Shown in pieces: positions 56,541-64,000 of a stretch of 64,000 nt of DNA. Within the stretch, counting starts at the first letter, position 1, and every line of letters begins with the position of its first letter. The notes beneath the pieces are model-generated. The model worked only from the letters and a program-made list of their open reading frames with translations. It did not search any database and was not told where the DNA came from. The stretch spans positions 372,001 through 436,000 of the forward strand of contig NZ_CP061292.1 in assembly GCF_018687475.1 (NCBI RefSeq), written 5' to 3'. The position numbers and the translations under genes were made by a program. The DNA comes from Polynucleobacter sp. MWH-UH24A. Its GTDB lineage: Bacteria; Pseudomonadota; Gammaproteobacteria; Burkholderiales; Burkholderiaceae.

Positions 56541-56551
56541 AATGTGACATT
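56541..56551. promoter_or_regulatory. Dyad AATGT-G-ACATT in the divergent catabolic promoter
   Basis: A perfect 5-1-5 inverted repeat between the hydroxyacid dehydrogenase and IlvD-like genes. It overlaps the likely minus-strand -35 box (ATGTCA at 56550-56545, 17 bp from TAGAAT). The position is good for a shared repressor of both arms, and the binding protein is unknown. Confidence 0.4.
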
Positions 56552-56587
56552 GTAAGTCGATATTTTTATTACTTTGGATACCACCCA

Positions 56588-58372
56588 TTGAGCACAAATA
56601 ACCATTCTAAAACCGCACCGAAGAATAATCCTCAAACCGGAATTCGTAAGGGCTTGACGCGCTATGGCGATACTGAATTCTCATTATTTCTCCGCAAAGC
56701 CTTCATTAAAGCGATGGGATTTAGTGATAACGCCTTAGACCGACCGATCATTGGGATCACTAATACCTTTAGTGACTTTAACCCTTGCCATGGCAATGTT
56801 CCGCAAATGATTGAGGCCATCAAGCGCGGCGTAATGCAAGCGGGCGGCATGCCAATGGTATTTCCAACCATCTCCATTCATGAGTCGTTTGCGTTTCCAA
56901 CGAGCATGTATTTACGCAATTTGATGGCGCTCGATACTGAGGAGATGATGCGCTCGCAGCCGGTCGATGCTGTGGTGCTTGTCGGTGGTTGCGATAAAAC
57001 CATTCCTGCTCAATTAATGGCTGCGGCCAGTCTTGATGTGCCAGTGTTATCAATTCCGACGGGCCCAATGTTGACCACCTTACATCAAGGTGATCGTTTG
57101 GGGGCTTGCACCGATTGCCGTCGCTACTGGGGGAAATTTCGGGCGGGCGAAATTGATCAAGCGGAAATTGATGAAATCAATGGCAAATTAGCGCCAACCA
57201 CTGGGACCTGCATGGTGATGGGAACCGCTAGCACGATTGCCTGCATGGTTGAGGCCGCCGGTTTGAGTTTGCCTGGTACAGCCGCTGCCCCAGCAGTCAC
57301 TGCCGAACGCTTTCGTTTATCGGAGCTGACTGGACGCAGAGCCGTTGAGCTAGGTAAAACAGCCAGCGAAGGTCGCTTCTCACCGCGCACCATCTTAAGT
57401 CCCGAAGCAATGACCAATGCATTGGTTGTGTTGCATGCGATCGGCGGTTCAACAAATGCGCTGATTCATTTCACAGCCATTGCCGCGCGCTTGGGAATCA
57501 AACTTGATTTGGAGCACTTTGATCGCTTGGGTCGAGATATTCCGGTATTGGTTGATCTAAAGCCCAGCGGCTCCCATTACATGGAACACCTTTACGAAGA
57601 TGGTGGCCTAATGGGAGTTTTACGGGAATTAAAACCCCATTTGTACTTGGATTGCCTCACGGTGTCTGGCAGAACGTTGGGCGAGGAGATTGATGCAGCA
57701 AAGGTTACGAAAGCACGTAAAGTGATTCGGATTGCCAGTGATCCAATTTACCCCGTGGGTGGTTTGGCTGTTTTGAAAGGTAATTTAGCGCCACGCGGGG
57801 CGGTAATTAAACATTCAGCAGCGAGTCCTAATCTGCTTAAACATCGGGGTCGAGCGGTCGTGTTTAAGTCTCTCGAGGATTTGGCCTTGCGCGTGGATAG
57901 TCCAGATCTTGACGTCACGGCAGACGACATCTTGGTTTTACAAAACGCTGGTCCCAAAGGAGCGCCAGGAATGCCTGAAGCGGGATACCTACCAATTCCC
58001 AAAAAACTTGCTCAAGCAGGCGTTAAGGATATGGTCCGGATTTCGGATGCACGCATGAGCGGCACCGCCTTTGGCACGATTGTGCTGCATGTCGCTCCAG
58101 AATCAGCCGAGAATGGACCGCTTGCTATTGTTCAAGACGGCGACATGATTTCGCTCGATGTTGAAAAACGGCTATTGCAATTAGAGCTCGATGATGCAGA
58201 AATTCAGCGCCGAATTGCTGCTCTTGAGGCACCAGCAAAGCGTTTAAATATTCCAAAAACTGGTTATCGGCATCTCTATCAAACAACGGTTACACAAGCG
58301 GATGTGGGATGTGACTTTGATTTTATGGTTCCTTCCGCACACGGCGTAGTACCTCTACTGAAGGGAAATTGA
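56588..58372 (+). CDS. IlvD/Edd-family dehydratase, probable sugar-acid (aldonate) dehydratase
   Basis: A 594-residue Fe-S dehydratase. Cluster cysteines are C67 (NPCHGN), C135 (GGCDKT) and C208 (TGTCMV). From memory, the spacings of 68 and 73 are those of the [2Fe-2S] L-arabinonate and D-xylonate dehydratases. The GACTDCRRYWGKFRAGEI segment also fits that pentonate/hexonate group better than IlvD. The start is TTG at 56588, with no earlier ATG in frame. The stop is followed one base later by the dehydrogenase start, so translation is coupled. The natural substrate is unknown. Confidence 0.87.
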   Translation: MSTNNHSKTAPKNNPQTGIRKGLTRYGDTEFSLFLRKAFIKAMGFSDNALDRPIIGITNTFSDFNPCHGNVPQMIEAIKRGVMQAGGMPMVFPTISIHESFAFPTSMYLRNLMALDTEEMMRSQPVDAVVLVGGCDKTIPAQLMAAASLDVPVLSIPTGPMLTTLHQGDRLGACTDCRRYWGKFRAGEIDQAEIDEINGKLAPTTGTCMVMGTASTIACMVEAAGLSLPGTAAAPAVTAERFRLSELTGRRAVELGKTASEGRFSPRTILSPEAMTNALVVLHAIGGSTNALIHFTAIAARLGIKLDLEHFDRLGRDIPVLVDLKPSGSHYMEHLYEDGGLMGVLRELKPHLYLDCLTVSGRTLGEEIDAAKVTKARKVIRIASDPIYPVGGLAVLKGNLAPRGAVIKHSAASPNLLKHRGRAVVFKSLEDLALRVDSPDLDVTADDILVLQNAGPKGAPGMPEAGYLPIPKKLAQAGVKDMVRISDARMSGTAFGTIVLHVAPESAENGPLAIVQDGDMISLDVEKRLLQLELDDAEIQRRIAALEAPAKRLNIPKTGYRHLYQTTVTQADVGCDFDFMVPSAHGVVPLLKGN

Positions 58373-58373
58373 G

Positions 58374-59315
58374 ATGCTATTTAATCCTGCTGAGACCAAA
58401 GTATTAATTGTGGGCGGTGGAACGATGGGGGCGGATGTTGCCCTCGTCTGCGCGCGCGGGGGATGTGCCACCCAAGTTTTTGAGGCAAGCCCTGAGCGCC
58501 GTGCCATATTACCGAATTATTTTGAAACCAAATTACAAGAAATTGGTTATCCACACCGATTGCATTTAATTTCGGTAGTTGCGTCACTTAATCATTTTGA
58601 TTGGTCCGAAATTGATTTAGTCATTGAGTGCGTTCCAGAAAAACTCGAAGTCAAGCAGGATTTATTTGCCCAACTTGAGCAGGTGGTTAATCCTGAAACC
58701 GTACTTGCTAGCAATAGTTCTAGTTTTCCAATTAGTGACATTGCCAATGGTTTAAAAAGCCCTGCGCGCATGATTGGCCTGCATTTTTTTATGCCAGCGC
58801 ATCTTGTGCCGTGCGTGGAAGTGATCTATGGTGAAAAAACCTCGCGTTTGGTGGCTGAAAGTTTAAGTCGTTTGATGACCGCCTGTGGCATGGTTCCGGT
58901 AACGGTTAAAAAGGACTTGCCCGGCTTTTTGGCCAATCGTTTGCAACACGCGCTCTCGCGCGAAGCTTTTGACTTAATTGACGCGGGGATTGTGACTCCG
59001 GAGGATGTTGATAAAGCGGTGCGCTTTGGTTTTGGGTTTCGTTATTTAGCGGCAGGCCCTGTATTGCAGCGCGATCATGCCGGTGTCGAGATTCATGCTG
59101 CCGCAGGGGCCAGCATCTATCCCTCACTGAATAATAAGGGTGAGATTGCGCAGTGCCTCAAAGAAAAGGTCGACTCTGGGAAACTCGGAATGAAAACGGG
59201 CCAAGGGTTTTATTCCTGGGATGCAAATGCGATTAATGCAGAGCGTCAACGTTATGATGATTTGCTTCGTGCTGGGCTAAAGCTCTTGCAAAAAGAGCTT
59301 CCTGAAATTAAATAA
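58374..59315 (+). CDS. 3-hydroxyacyl-CoA dehydrogenase-like NAD-dependent dehydrogenase
   Basis: A 313-residue enzyme with the 3-HCDH fold. The NAD site is KVLIVGGGTMGADVALVCARGG. VIECVPEKLEVKQDLFAQLE and LASNSSSFPIS follow. The catalytic His is in MIGLHFFMPAHLVPCVEV, with DLPGFLANRLQHALSREAF after it. Short versions without a crotonase domain include L-gulonate 3-dehydrogenase and carnitine dehydrogenase, which fits the sugar-acid context. It follows the IlvD-like gene by one base. Confidence 0.85.
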   Translation: MLFNPAETKVLIVGGGTMGADVALVCARGGCATQVFEASPERRAILPNYFETKLQEIGYPHRLHLISVVASLNHFDWSEIDLVIECVPEKLEVKQDLFAQLEQVVNPETVLASNSSSFPISDIANGLKSPARMIGLHFFMPAHLVPCVEVIYGEKTSRLVAESLSRLMTACGMVPVTVKKDLPGFLANRLQHALSREAFDLIDAGIVTPEDVDKAVRFGFGFRYLAAGPVLQRDHAGVEIHAAAGASIYPSLNNKGEIAQCLKEKVDSGKLGMKTGQGFYSWDANAINAERQRYDDLLRAGLKLLQKELPEIK

Positions 59316-59316
59316 A

Positions 59317-59970
59317 GTGAACATACCGGCTCGCATTTGGGATTTACCCACTCGTCTATTTCATTGGACTTTAGCAATCTGTATTGTGCTCGGTATTGTG
59401 TTTGTCAAAATCGGTGGTAATGCCATGCAGTGGCATGCCTATTGCGGATATGCCGCACTCGCACTTATCCTGTTTCGGGTAATTTGGGGATTTATAGGAT
59501 CTTGGTATGCGCGCTTTACTAATTTCATTCCCAGTCCAGCCAAGCTAATGACCTTTCTTCAAGGCCAAGTCGATGGCGGTCTTGGTCATAATCCGCTTGG
59601 CGCGCTCTCGGTGATTGCCTTACTAAGCGTGATTTTGATTCAGGCTTTGACAGGCCTGTTTGCAGATGACGATATTTTTTTTCAGGGGCCATTCGCAAAA
59701 TACGTATCGAATAACACAGTAGCGTTACTCACCAGTATTCATCGCTTCAATCAGTATTTCATCTTTGCTTTGGTCGGGTTGCATATTGCTGCAATTTCGT
59801 ACTATCACTTGGTTAAACGAGAAAACTTAATCCGACCAATGATCACAGGGGATAAATCGCTTGCAACTAAACCACCGTTCGAGGTGGAGATTGATTCGTT
59901 TCGCCAGCGCATGCTCGCGCTGGCAGTGTTCTTGCTAATCAGCCTCGGCCTATATTTTTTGATCGCCTGA
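59317..59970 (+). CDS. Cytochrome b561 family protein
   Basis: A 217-residue di-haem membrane cytochrome with four spans plus a short C-terminal span. Haem histidines are likely in RLFHWTLAIC, MQWHAYCGYA, SIHRFNQYF and VGLHIAAISYYH. FRVIWGFIGSWYARFTNF is typical of the bacterial b561/Ni-Fe hydrogenase b-type group. The start is GTG at 59317, one base after the upstream stop. It may pass electrons to the cytochrome c' encoded next to it on the other strand, but this is inferred only from position. Confidence 0.87.
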   Translation: MNIPARIWDLPTRLFHWTLAICIVLGIVFVKIGGNAMQWHAYCGYAALALILFRVIWGFIGSWYARFTNFIPSPAKLMTFLQGQVDGGLGHNPLGALSVIALLSVILIQALTGLFADDDIFFQGPFAKYVSNNTVALLTSIHRFNQYFIFALVGLHIAAISYYHLVKRENLIRPMITGDKSLATKPPFEVEIDSFRQRMLALAVFLLISLGLYFLIA

Positions 59971-60000
59971 TCGGATTATCCAAGCCGAGTGATCAAGAAG

Positions 60001-60462
60001 TTACTTCTTGCGGAAGTCGTCGTGGCAGGCTTTGCAGGTTTGTCCTGTTGCACCTAAGGCTTTCTTCAAATTCTCAGGGTTACCAGATTGCGCTGCAGTA
60101 TTGAGCTCAGCAACCGCAGCTTGCATCCGATCAGCGGCTGACTTGAACTTGGCATTTTCTTTCCAAATGGCCGGTTCAGCTTTGCCACCTTCGGTACCGG
60201 GGCCAAATGCTTGCCAAGGCAGGCTTGAGAGGGTGCTAATGATGGCAGCGTTACGCGCCACATCATCTTTGTTGTAAGGAACCTCACCTTTGACGACTGC
60301 TGAGAGCCTACCCATATGAGCGCCCATTAACGCAAAGGCGCTTTGGCGGTACTTGATAGCATCTTCTGGCTTAGCAAATTGGGCCATTGCTGGGGTGGCA
60401 ATACTCAGGGTTAGGGCTGGAATGAGGGCTTTTAGGGAAACGCGAAGTAATTGACTATTCAT
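60001..60462 (-). CDS. Cytochrome c' (c-prime)
   Basis: A 153-residue periplasmic cytochrome. The signal peptide ends at PAMAQ (residue 28). A four-helix bundle follows, with the haem motif C143-K-A-C146-H147 at the extreme C-terminus (GQTCKACHDDFRKK), the cytochrome c' layout. KYRQSAFALMGAHMGRL near residue 37 is the first helix. The haem would be attached by the Ccm system at 42-48 kb. The family binds NO or acts in electron transfer. Confidence 0.92.
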   Translation of the reverse strand: MNSQLLRVSLKALIPALTLSIATPAMAQFAKPEDAIKYRQSAFALMGAHMGRLSAVVKGEVPYNKDDVARNAAIISTLSSLPWQAFGPGTEGGKAEPAIWKENAKFKSAADRMQAAVAELNTAAQSGNPENLKKALGATGQTCKACHDDFRKK

Positions 60463-60547
60463 AAATCCTCCAAGAGACTAATCAGAATTGATCCAAATAA
60501 GAATACTCCAATTTTAGGCTGCAAATATTTCACGGGGTTTGAAGGAG

Positions 60548-61216
60548 CTAAGCCCCAAAAAGCATCCTTAGGGGATAGGTTAATCCTCGAACGATTGCGA
60601 TAAAAAAATCGCTCAAAGGAATCATCCACCATTGAGAAATAATTCCGGTGAATACTAAGCCCAAGACAATAAAGAAGCCCCATGGCTCTAATTTGCCTAA
60701 TAAAAGGGCTTGGCGGTAAGGAAGTAATCCGGCCAAAATTCGACCACCATCCAATGGCGGCAGGGGAAATAAGTTAAAAACCAAGAGGCCAATATTCCAA
60801 AAGACACCTGCTTTGGCCATGGAAATCAGAAATGGCTCATTAACCCCAAATCCCTGGAGTGCAATCCAAGCCATGGCCCAAGCGATCGCCTGGAAAAAAT
60901 TAGAGCCGGGCCCAGCCAGTGCCACCCAGATCATGTCGATCCGAGGGTTGCGTAATTGATCAAAACGAACTGGAACGGGCTTGGCGTAGCCAACTAAAAA
61001 AGGAGAGTTTGCCAAAATCAGTGCGATCGGGATTAAAACGGTGCCAATAGGGTCAATATGTTTGATAGGATTTAGTGTGACGCGACCAAGAAGAAAAGCC
61101 GTGTTATCGCCAAAGCGTTTAGCAGCGTAGCCATGAGCAGCCTCATGGATCGTAATGGCAAAAACTAAGGGAATCGCATTAATTGCAATAGCTTGGATAG
61201 AATAGTCAGAAATCAT
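60548..61216 (-). CDS. Site-2 protease family protein (peptidase M50, YwhC-like)
   Basis: A 222-residue membrane metalloprotease with about six spans. The zinc motif is ITIHEAAHGY (H24-E25-x2-H28) in span 1, and the third ligand is Asp in NLFPLPPLDGGRIL. Short members of this kind without PDZ domains are common, and their substrates are unknown. The start at 61216 (MISDYSIQAI) is chosen because longer frames would overlap the divergent small gene. Confidence 0.88.
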   Translation of the reverse strand: MISDYSIQAIAINAIPLVFAITIHEAAHGYAAKRFGDNTAFLLGRVTLNPIKHIDPIGTVLIPIALILANSPFLVGYAKPVPVRFDQLRNPRIDMIWVALAGPGSNFFQAIAWAMAWIALQGFGVNEPFLISMAKAGVFWNIGLLVFNLFPLPPLDGGRILAGLLPYRQALLLGKLEPWGFFIVLGLVFTGIISQWWMIPLSDFFIAIVRGLTYPLRMLFGA

Positions 61217-61244
61217 ATTGAGATCATATCGAGAGGAGACCATT

Positions 61245-61406
61245 GTGACCGATGAGAAGAAACCCCTAGCTAAATCTGCCGTGAAGGCTCCCAAGCTTCC
61301 AGCCCGCCCGCCCGTAGGTAAGGGCCCTCAAAGCATGGGGGGTAAGCCACAACAAGGGTTTGGAGGTGGTAAGGGCATGATGCGTAAAGCCGGCCGAGGC
61401 CGATAG
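61245..61406 (+). CDS. Small basic Gly/Pro/Lys-rich protein (53 residues), unknown
   Basis: The start is GTG at 61245, with a very strong ribosome site GAGAGGAGA at 61231-61239. The product is Lys/Pro-rich then Gly-rich (GGKPQQGFGGGKGMMRKAGRGR), strongly basic and probably disordered, which suggests nucleic-acid or ribosome contact. No known family was recognised. It is divergent from the M50 protease gene, their starts being 28 bases apart. Confidence 0.6.
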   Translation: MTDEKKPLAKSAVKAPKLPARPPVGKGPQSMGGKPQQGFGGGKGMMRKAGRGR

Positions 61407-61459
61407 GCCCCCAAAATATGGATAATGTGGCCTATATTGATTAGATAAAGGGGTACACC

Positions 61460-61597
61460 ATGAACGAATGGCAAAACGAGAGCAAAGACGTTATCAATAA
61501 AAAGATGATTACCTTGGTTGTGATGTTGGCGGCTGCAACGAGCTTAGCGATTTTGTTTGCCTTAGTTGCTGCGCACATGGGTTACGTATTTGGCTAG
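61460..61597 (+). CDS. Small single-span membrane protein (45 residues), unknown
   Basis: An open frame from ATG 61460 to TAG 61597 with AAGGGG about 8 bases upstream. The first 16 residues are polar and charged (MNEWQNESKDVINKK). A hydrophobic span of about 22 residues follows (MITLVVMLAAATSLAILFALV) and a short tail. It sits between the basic small protein and crcB on the same strand. No family was recognised. Confidence 0.6.
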   Translation: MNEWQNESKDVINKKMITLVVMLAAATSLAILFALVAAHMGYVFG

Positions 61598-61632
61598 ACG
61601 CCTATGCAATTAGTGCGATGAAGTAATCGGTA

Positions 61633-62019
61633 ATGTCTACCGCTTCTGTATCGATCATCGCCATCTTTTTTGGAGCAGGTCTTGGTGCGCTCTTGCGCGC
61701 TTTATTCAATGTTCTTGCAGAATCATTTTCTTCATCGATTCCAATAGGAACATTGATTGCGAATCTTCTAGGGGCTTATTTAGTTGGTATTGCTCTGGCG
61801 TATTTTATTGATCAACCAACCATTTCACCCCAATGGCGTCTCTTTATCATCACCGGGTTTCTGGGTGGCTTGACCACATTCTCAAGTTTTTCTGCTGAAG
61901 TCGTGCAATTGATGCAGCGCGATCAGTTGCTGCTTGCTTTAGGCCTTGCCTTAATGCATGTCTGCGGATCTTTATTGCTAACCTTTCTTGGAATTTGGAC
62001 TGTTCACACTTTCAAATAA
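61633..62019 (+). CDS. crcB: Fluoride efflux protein CrcB (Fluc)
   Basis: A 128-residue fluoride channel subunit with four spans that works as an antiparallel dimer. It has the family pattern: GAGLGALLRALFNVLAE, PIGTLIANLLGAYLVGIALAYF and the pore-lining GFLGGLTTFSSFSAEVVQL with the conserved Phe residues. No fluoride riboswitch was recognised upstream. Its end overlaps the convergent chromate transporter gene by 8 bases. Confidence 0.95.
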   Translation: MSTASVSIIAIFFGAGLGALLRALFNVLAESFSSSIPIGTLIANLLGAYLVGIALAYFIDQPTISPQWRLFIITGFLGGLTTFSSFSAEVVQLMQRDQLLLALGLALMHVCGSLLLTFLGIWTVHTFK

Positions 62020-62536
62020 GCCCAAAGAATCCTAGGATTGCACCCAAGCCAATCAAATAAAGAGGATGGCGCTTACTTAGTAAGACAAACAGAATACTAA
62101 AAACAGTTAATGCATAGGCTGCCCAATTGCCATTAATGCGGATGGCGATCTGCCAGGCAGATGCTAGCACCAAGCCTACCGCAAGAGCGCTGGCAGAGTA
62201 CTCAATGGTTTTCTTCCACTGCAAATGCCGAAGTTTAGCGATTACCCGCTGTAAATAAAAAATCAAGATACACGATGGCCAGCAAACAGCTAGAGTCGCC
62301 ATTACGGCGCCGGCTAAGCCAAAAGCATTCCAGCCAATCAAGGTCACCGTTAATAAATTGGGACCTGGGGCTGCCTGGGCAATTGCAAAATAATGAATAA
62401 ACGTTTCAGGATCAATCCAACCCTCTTGATTAACTGAGATGTCGTACAAGGTTGGAAGTAGGGCATTGACCCCTCCAAACGCAATTAATGAGAATAAGGA
62501 CAGTTTGATAAACAGTCCAACTAGGCCGATCATCAT
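62012..62536 (-). CDS. Chromate transporter subunit, C-terminal-type half
   Basis: A 174-residue membrane protein of the short-chain CHR family. It carries FGGVNALLPTLYDI, the GWIDPETFIHYFAIAQAAPGPNLLTVT block and then hydrophobic spans. Two such half-size genes together form a heteromeric exporter in the family. The start at 62536 gives an ATGA overlap with the upstream half gene, implying coupled translation. Confidence 0.88.
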   Translation of the reverse strand: MMIGLVGLFIKLSLFSLIAFGGVNALLPTLYDISVNQEGWIDPETFIHYFAIAQAAPGPNLLTVTLIGWNAFGLAGAVMATLAVCWPSCILIFYLQRVIAKLRHLQWKKTIEYSASALAVGLVLASAWQIAIRINGNWAAYALTVFSILFVLLSKRHPLYLIGLGAILGFFGLI

Positions 62537-63063
62537 CGTGCTTTTCTCCACGCAACCGCTAGAGCGAGCGGCAAGGTGATGGCGACAACCCAGCCAAGCG
62601 CTAACTGATAGATGGTTGCAATTACGATACTGATGGCAATTACCGCCAGCATTGGTGGGTAATCCAGTTCGTCTTTAAGCATCTTAAATCCCGTAGCTGC
62701 GATTAAGCCAACACCGACAGAAGAGATGCCTCGCAAAATACCTTGTACGCGCTCAAACTCGCCGTAGTGATCGTAGAGTAAAGCAAGCAAAATCACGATG
62801 GTCATTGGCGCGAGCATTAATCCCCCAACGGCGGCAAATGCTCCTCGCACCCCTCCAAAGCGTTCGCCCACACACACTGCTAAATTCACAATGTTGGGCC
62901 CCGGAACTAATTGGCAAACACCTAATAGCGCATTGAACTCTTGCGAGGTGAGCCACTGCTTTTTCTCAACTAGGGTTCTTCGGGCCCATGGTAGTACGCC
63001 CCCAAAGCCCGATAAACCAATTAGTGTGAACGTAATGAATAAATGGGCCGGGCTTCGCTGCAT
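62533..63063 (-). CDS. Chromate transporter subunit, N-terminal-type half
   Basis: A 176-residue short CHR protein. It has IGLSGFGGVLPWARRTLVEKKQWL and FNALLGVCQLVPGPNIVNLAVCVGERFGG, the signature motifs of the family, with about five spans. It begins 5 bases after the 2-hydroxyacid dehydrogenase stop and overlaps its partner by 4 bases. The true substrate is often unknown; chromate is the family label. Confidence 0.88.
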   Translation of the reverse strand: MQRSPAHLFITFTLIGLSGFGGVLPWARRTLVEKKQWLTSQEFNALLGVCQLVPGPNIVNLAVCVGERFGGVRGAFAAVGGLMLAPMTIVILLALLYDHYGEFERVQGILRGISSVGVGLIAATGFKMLKDELDYPPMLAVIAISIVIATIYQLALGWVVAITLPLALAVAWRKAR

Positions 63064-63068
63064 AACTT

Positions 63069-64000
63069 CTAATTTGACGGGAAGGGCATCGGTACGGGCT
63101 TACCATGAAGCCAGGCATCCAGTGTATCGACAAGGCCCGAAGCAAAGGTCTTAAAAATAGGCTCAGCCACAAAGCCGAGATGGGGGGTCATGAGTAAATT
63201 TGGAATGCGATGCAGTTCTGAGTCTTTTGGTAGCGGTTCTTGATCGAAGACATCGAGGGCAGCCTGTCCTGGTCGACCACGCCTCAGTGCTGCGATTAGG
63301 TCCTCGGTCACAATCAGACTCGAGCGGGAGGTATTGACCAACAGCGAGTCATTGCGCATCATCGCTAAGCGATCTTGATGCATGAGTCCTTTGGTACGCT
63401 CGCCAGCCACCAAATGCAAACTCACAATTTTTGAGGTTTGTAGAACCGTTTCCAGTGGCAAGAACTCACATCCCACTGCATTCGCACGCTCCTTGGTCAT
63501 ATTCGGGCTCCAGCAAACCAAATCCATCCCAAATGCAGCGCCTACCTTGGCCACTAAGCTGCCAATACCACCGAGTCCAATAATGCCAAGACGTTGACCG
63601 TGAAGCATGGGTAATACGGACTGGGCATTCCGCCACTGCCCGCTAGTCATCATCTGGGATTGATTGACCATCTGTTTGCTTGCAGCAAGAATAAGAGCCC
63701 AAGTGAGTTCGGCAGTGGTCTCTTTAGAGGGCCCGCCGCGCGTACACGCAATCGTTACTCCTTGGTTTAGCAAAGCCGCATGATCGAGTAAGCCATTACG
63801 GACTCCAGTAAAAACAAATAACTTGAGGTTTGGTAGGCGTTTGATGAGCGATGCATCAAATGGGGACCGATCACGGATTAGTGCAATGGCATGCGCATCT
63901 TGAACGGCTTGGTAGAGTGATTCGCCAACAAGGGGCTCATGAAAAAATCGCAATTCAGCACGTGCTTGAATTTGCGACCAATCTGCATAGTGTTGTAAGC
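63069..64000 (-). CDS. D-2-hydroxyacid dehydrogenase, N-terminus beyond right edge
   Basis: The open frame continues to the edge with coding-like sequence (HYADWSQIQARAELRFFHE), so the true start lies outside; the TTG at 63953 is not it. The 310 visible codons include the NAD motif GQRLGIIGLGGIGSLVAKVG and the catalytic residues Arg (NTSRSSLIV), Glu (DVFDQEPLP) and His (LMTPHLGFVAEP). It is upstream of the two chromate transporter genes on the same strand, 5 bases apart. It is only distantly like the dehydrogenase at 55.6 kb. Confidence 0.9.
   Translation of the reverse strand, partial: LQHYADWSQIQARAELRFFHEPLVGESLYQAVQDAHAIALIRDRSPFDASLIKRLPNLKLFVFTGVRNGLLDHAALLNQGVTIACTRGGPSKETTAELTWALILAASKQMVNQSQMMTSGQWRNAQSVLPMLHGQRLGIIGLGGIGSLVAKVGAAFGMDLVCWSPNMTKERANAVGCEFLPLETVLQTSKIVSLHLVAGERTKGLMHQDRLAMMRNDSLLVNTSRSSLIVTEDLIAALRRGRPGQAALDVFDQEPLPKDSELHRIPNLLMTPHLGFVAEPIFKTFASGLVDTLDAWLHGKPVPMPFPSN

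Noticed and set aside
61598..61632. Possible fluoride riboswitch before crcB
   Set aside because: Only 35 bases lie between the preceding small frame and crcB and the conserved fluoride-switch core was not found there or further upstream.
63069..63953. Complete 294-residue dehydrogenase starting at TTG 63953
   Set aside because: The frame stays open and coding-like to the window edge, so the start is outside and the gene is partial.

Overview
The window is a stretch of bacterial chromosome from a betaproteobacterium of the Burkholderiales. Moderate GC, short intergenic gaps and protein sequence style suggest a streamlined freshwater Polynucleobacter-like genome; this is inferred from gene content, not from a database match. 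Markers include an rpsU-yqeY-dnaG-rpoD block with a Lys/Ala-rich RpoD extension, a BPSS1780-type membrane protein beside uvrD and homoserine kinase, a complete System I cytochrome c maturation operon, folE2, and several TAXI-type TRAP proteins. No phage, insertion sequence, CRISPR array or rRNA was seen.

Layout. 1-13 kb holds information and core genes: gluQ (cut by the left edge), dnaE, galU, a higBA toxin-antitoxin pair with its operator, valS, uvrD, a BPSS1780-type membrane protein, thrB and a small exported protein. 13-20 kb holds polA, a Tat-exported dienelactone hydrolase, a ZIP metal transporter, a sulfurtransferase and a Rieske oxygenase. 20-24 kb is the isoprenoid set xseB-ispA-dxs, then folE2 and tsaD. 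25-30.4 kb is the macromolecular synthesis block (rpsU, yqeY, dnaG, rpoD) closed by a CAT-anticodon tRNA that looks like tRNA-Ile2 and by a terminator. 30.5-36.3 kb has a 55-residue protein, a DMT exporter, a Fur-box-linked ferric iron ABC transporter and an SDR. 36.3-41.7 kb has a membrane-anchored TAXI protein without a permease, a 2OG-Fe dioxygenase, an MFS carrier, a SulP carrier and a DUF2177 protein. 41.9-49.9 kb is ccmABCDEFGHI led by an M23 peptidase. 50-59.3 kb is a catabolic island: an enolase-superfamily acid-sugar dehydratase, a TAXI-TRAP transporter, a DapA-like aldolase/dehydratase, a 2-hydroxyacid dehydrogenase, an IlvD/Edd-type [Fe-S] dehydratase and a 3-hydroxyacyl-CoA-dehydrogenase-like enzyme. 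59.3-64 kb has cytochrome b561, cytochrome c', an M50 protease, small proteins, crcB, a split chromate transporter and a 2-hydroxyacid dehydrogenase cut by the right edge.

How the parts work together. The Ccm operon supplies haem-loaded c-type cytochromes such as the c' protein at 60 kb. The 50-59 kb genes can be read as one uptake-plus-breakdown route for a sugar acid: TAXI-TRAP import, two dehydratases, an aldolase and two NAD(P)-dependent dehydrogenases. The substrate cannot be told from sequence, and no regulator gene lies inside the cluster although dyads overlap its putative promoters. No wholly new multi-gene defence or mobile system was found. The most unusual items are the regulator-less TAXI island, the orphan TAXI membrane protein, the HigA-like boxes that also sit in front of galU, and several unannotated small proteins.
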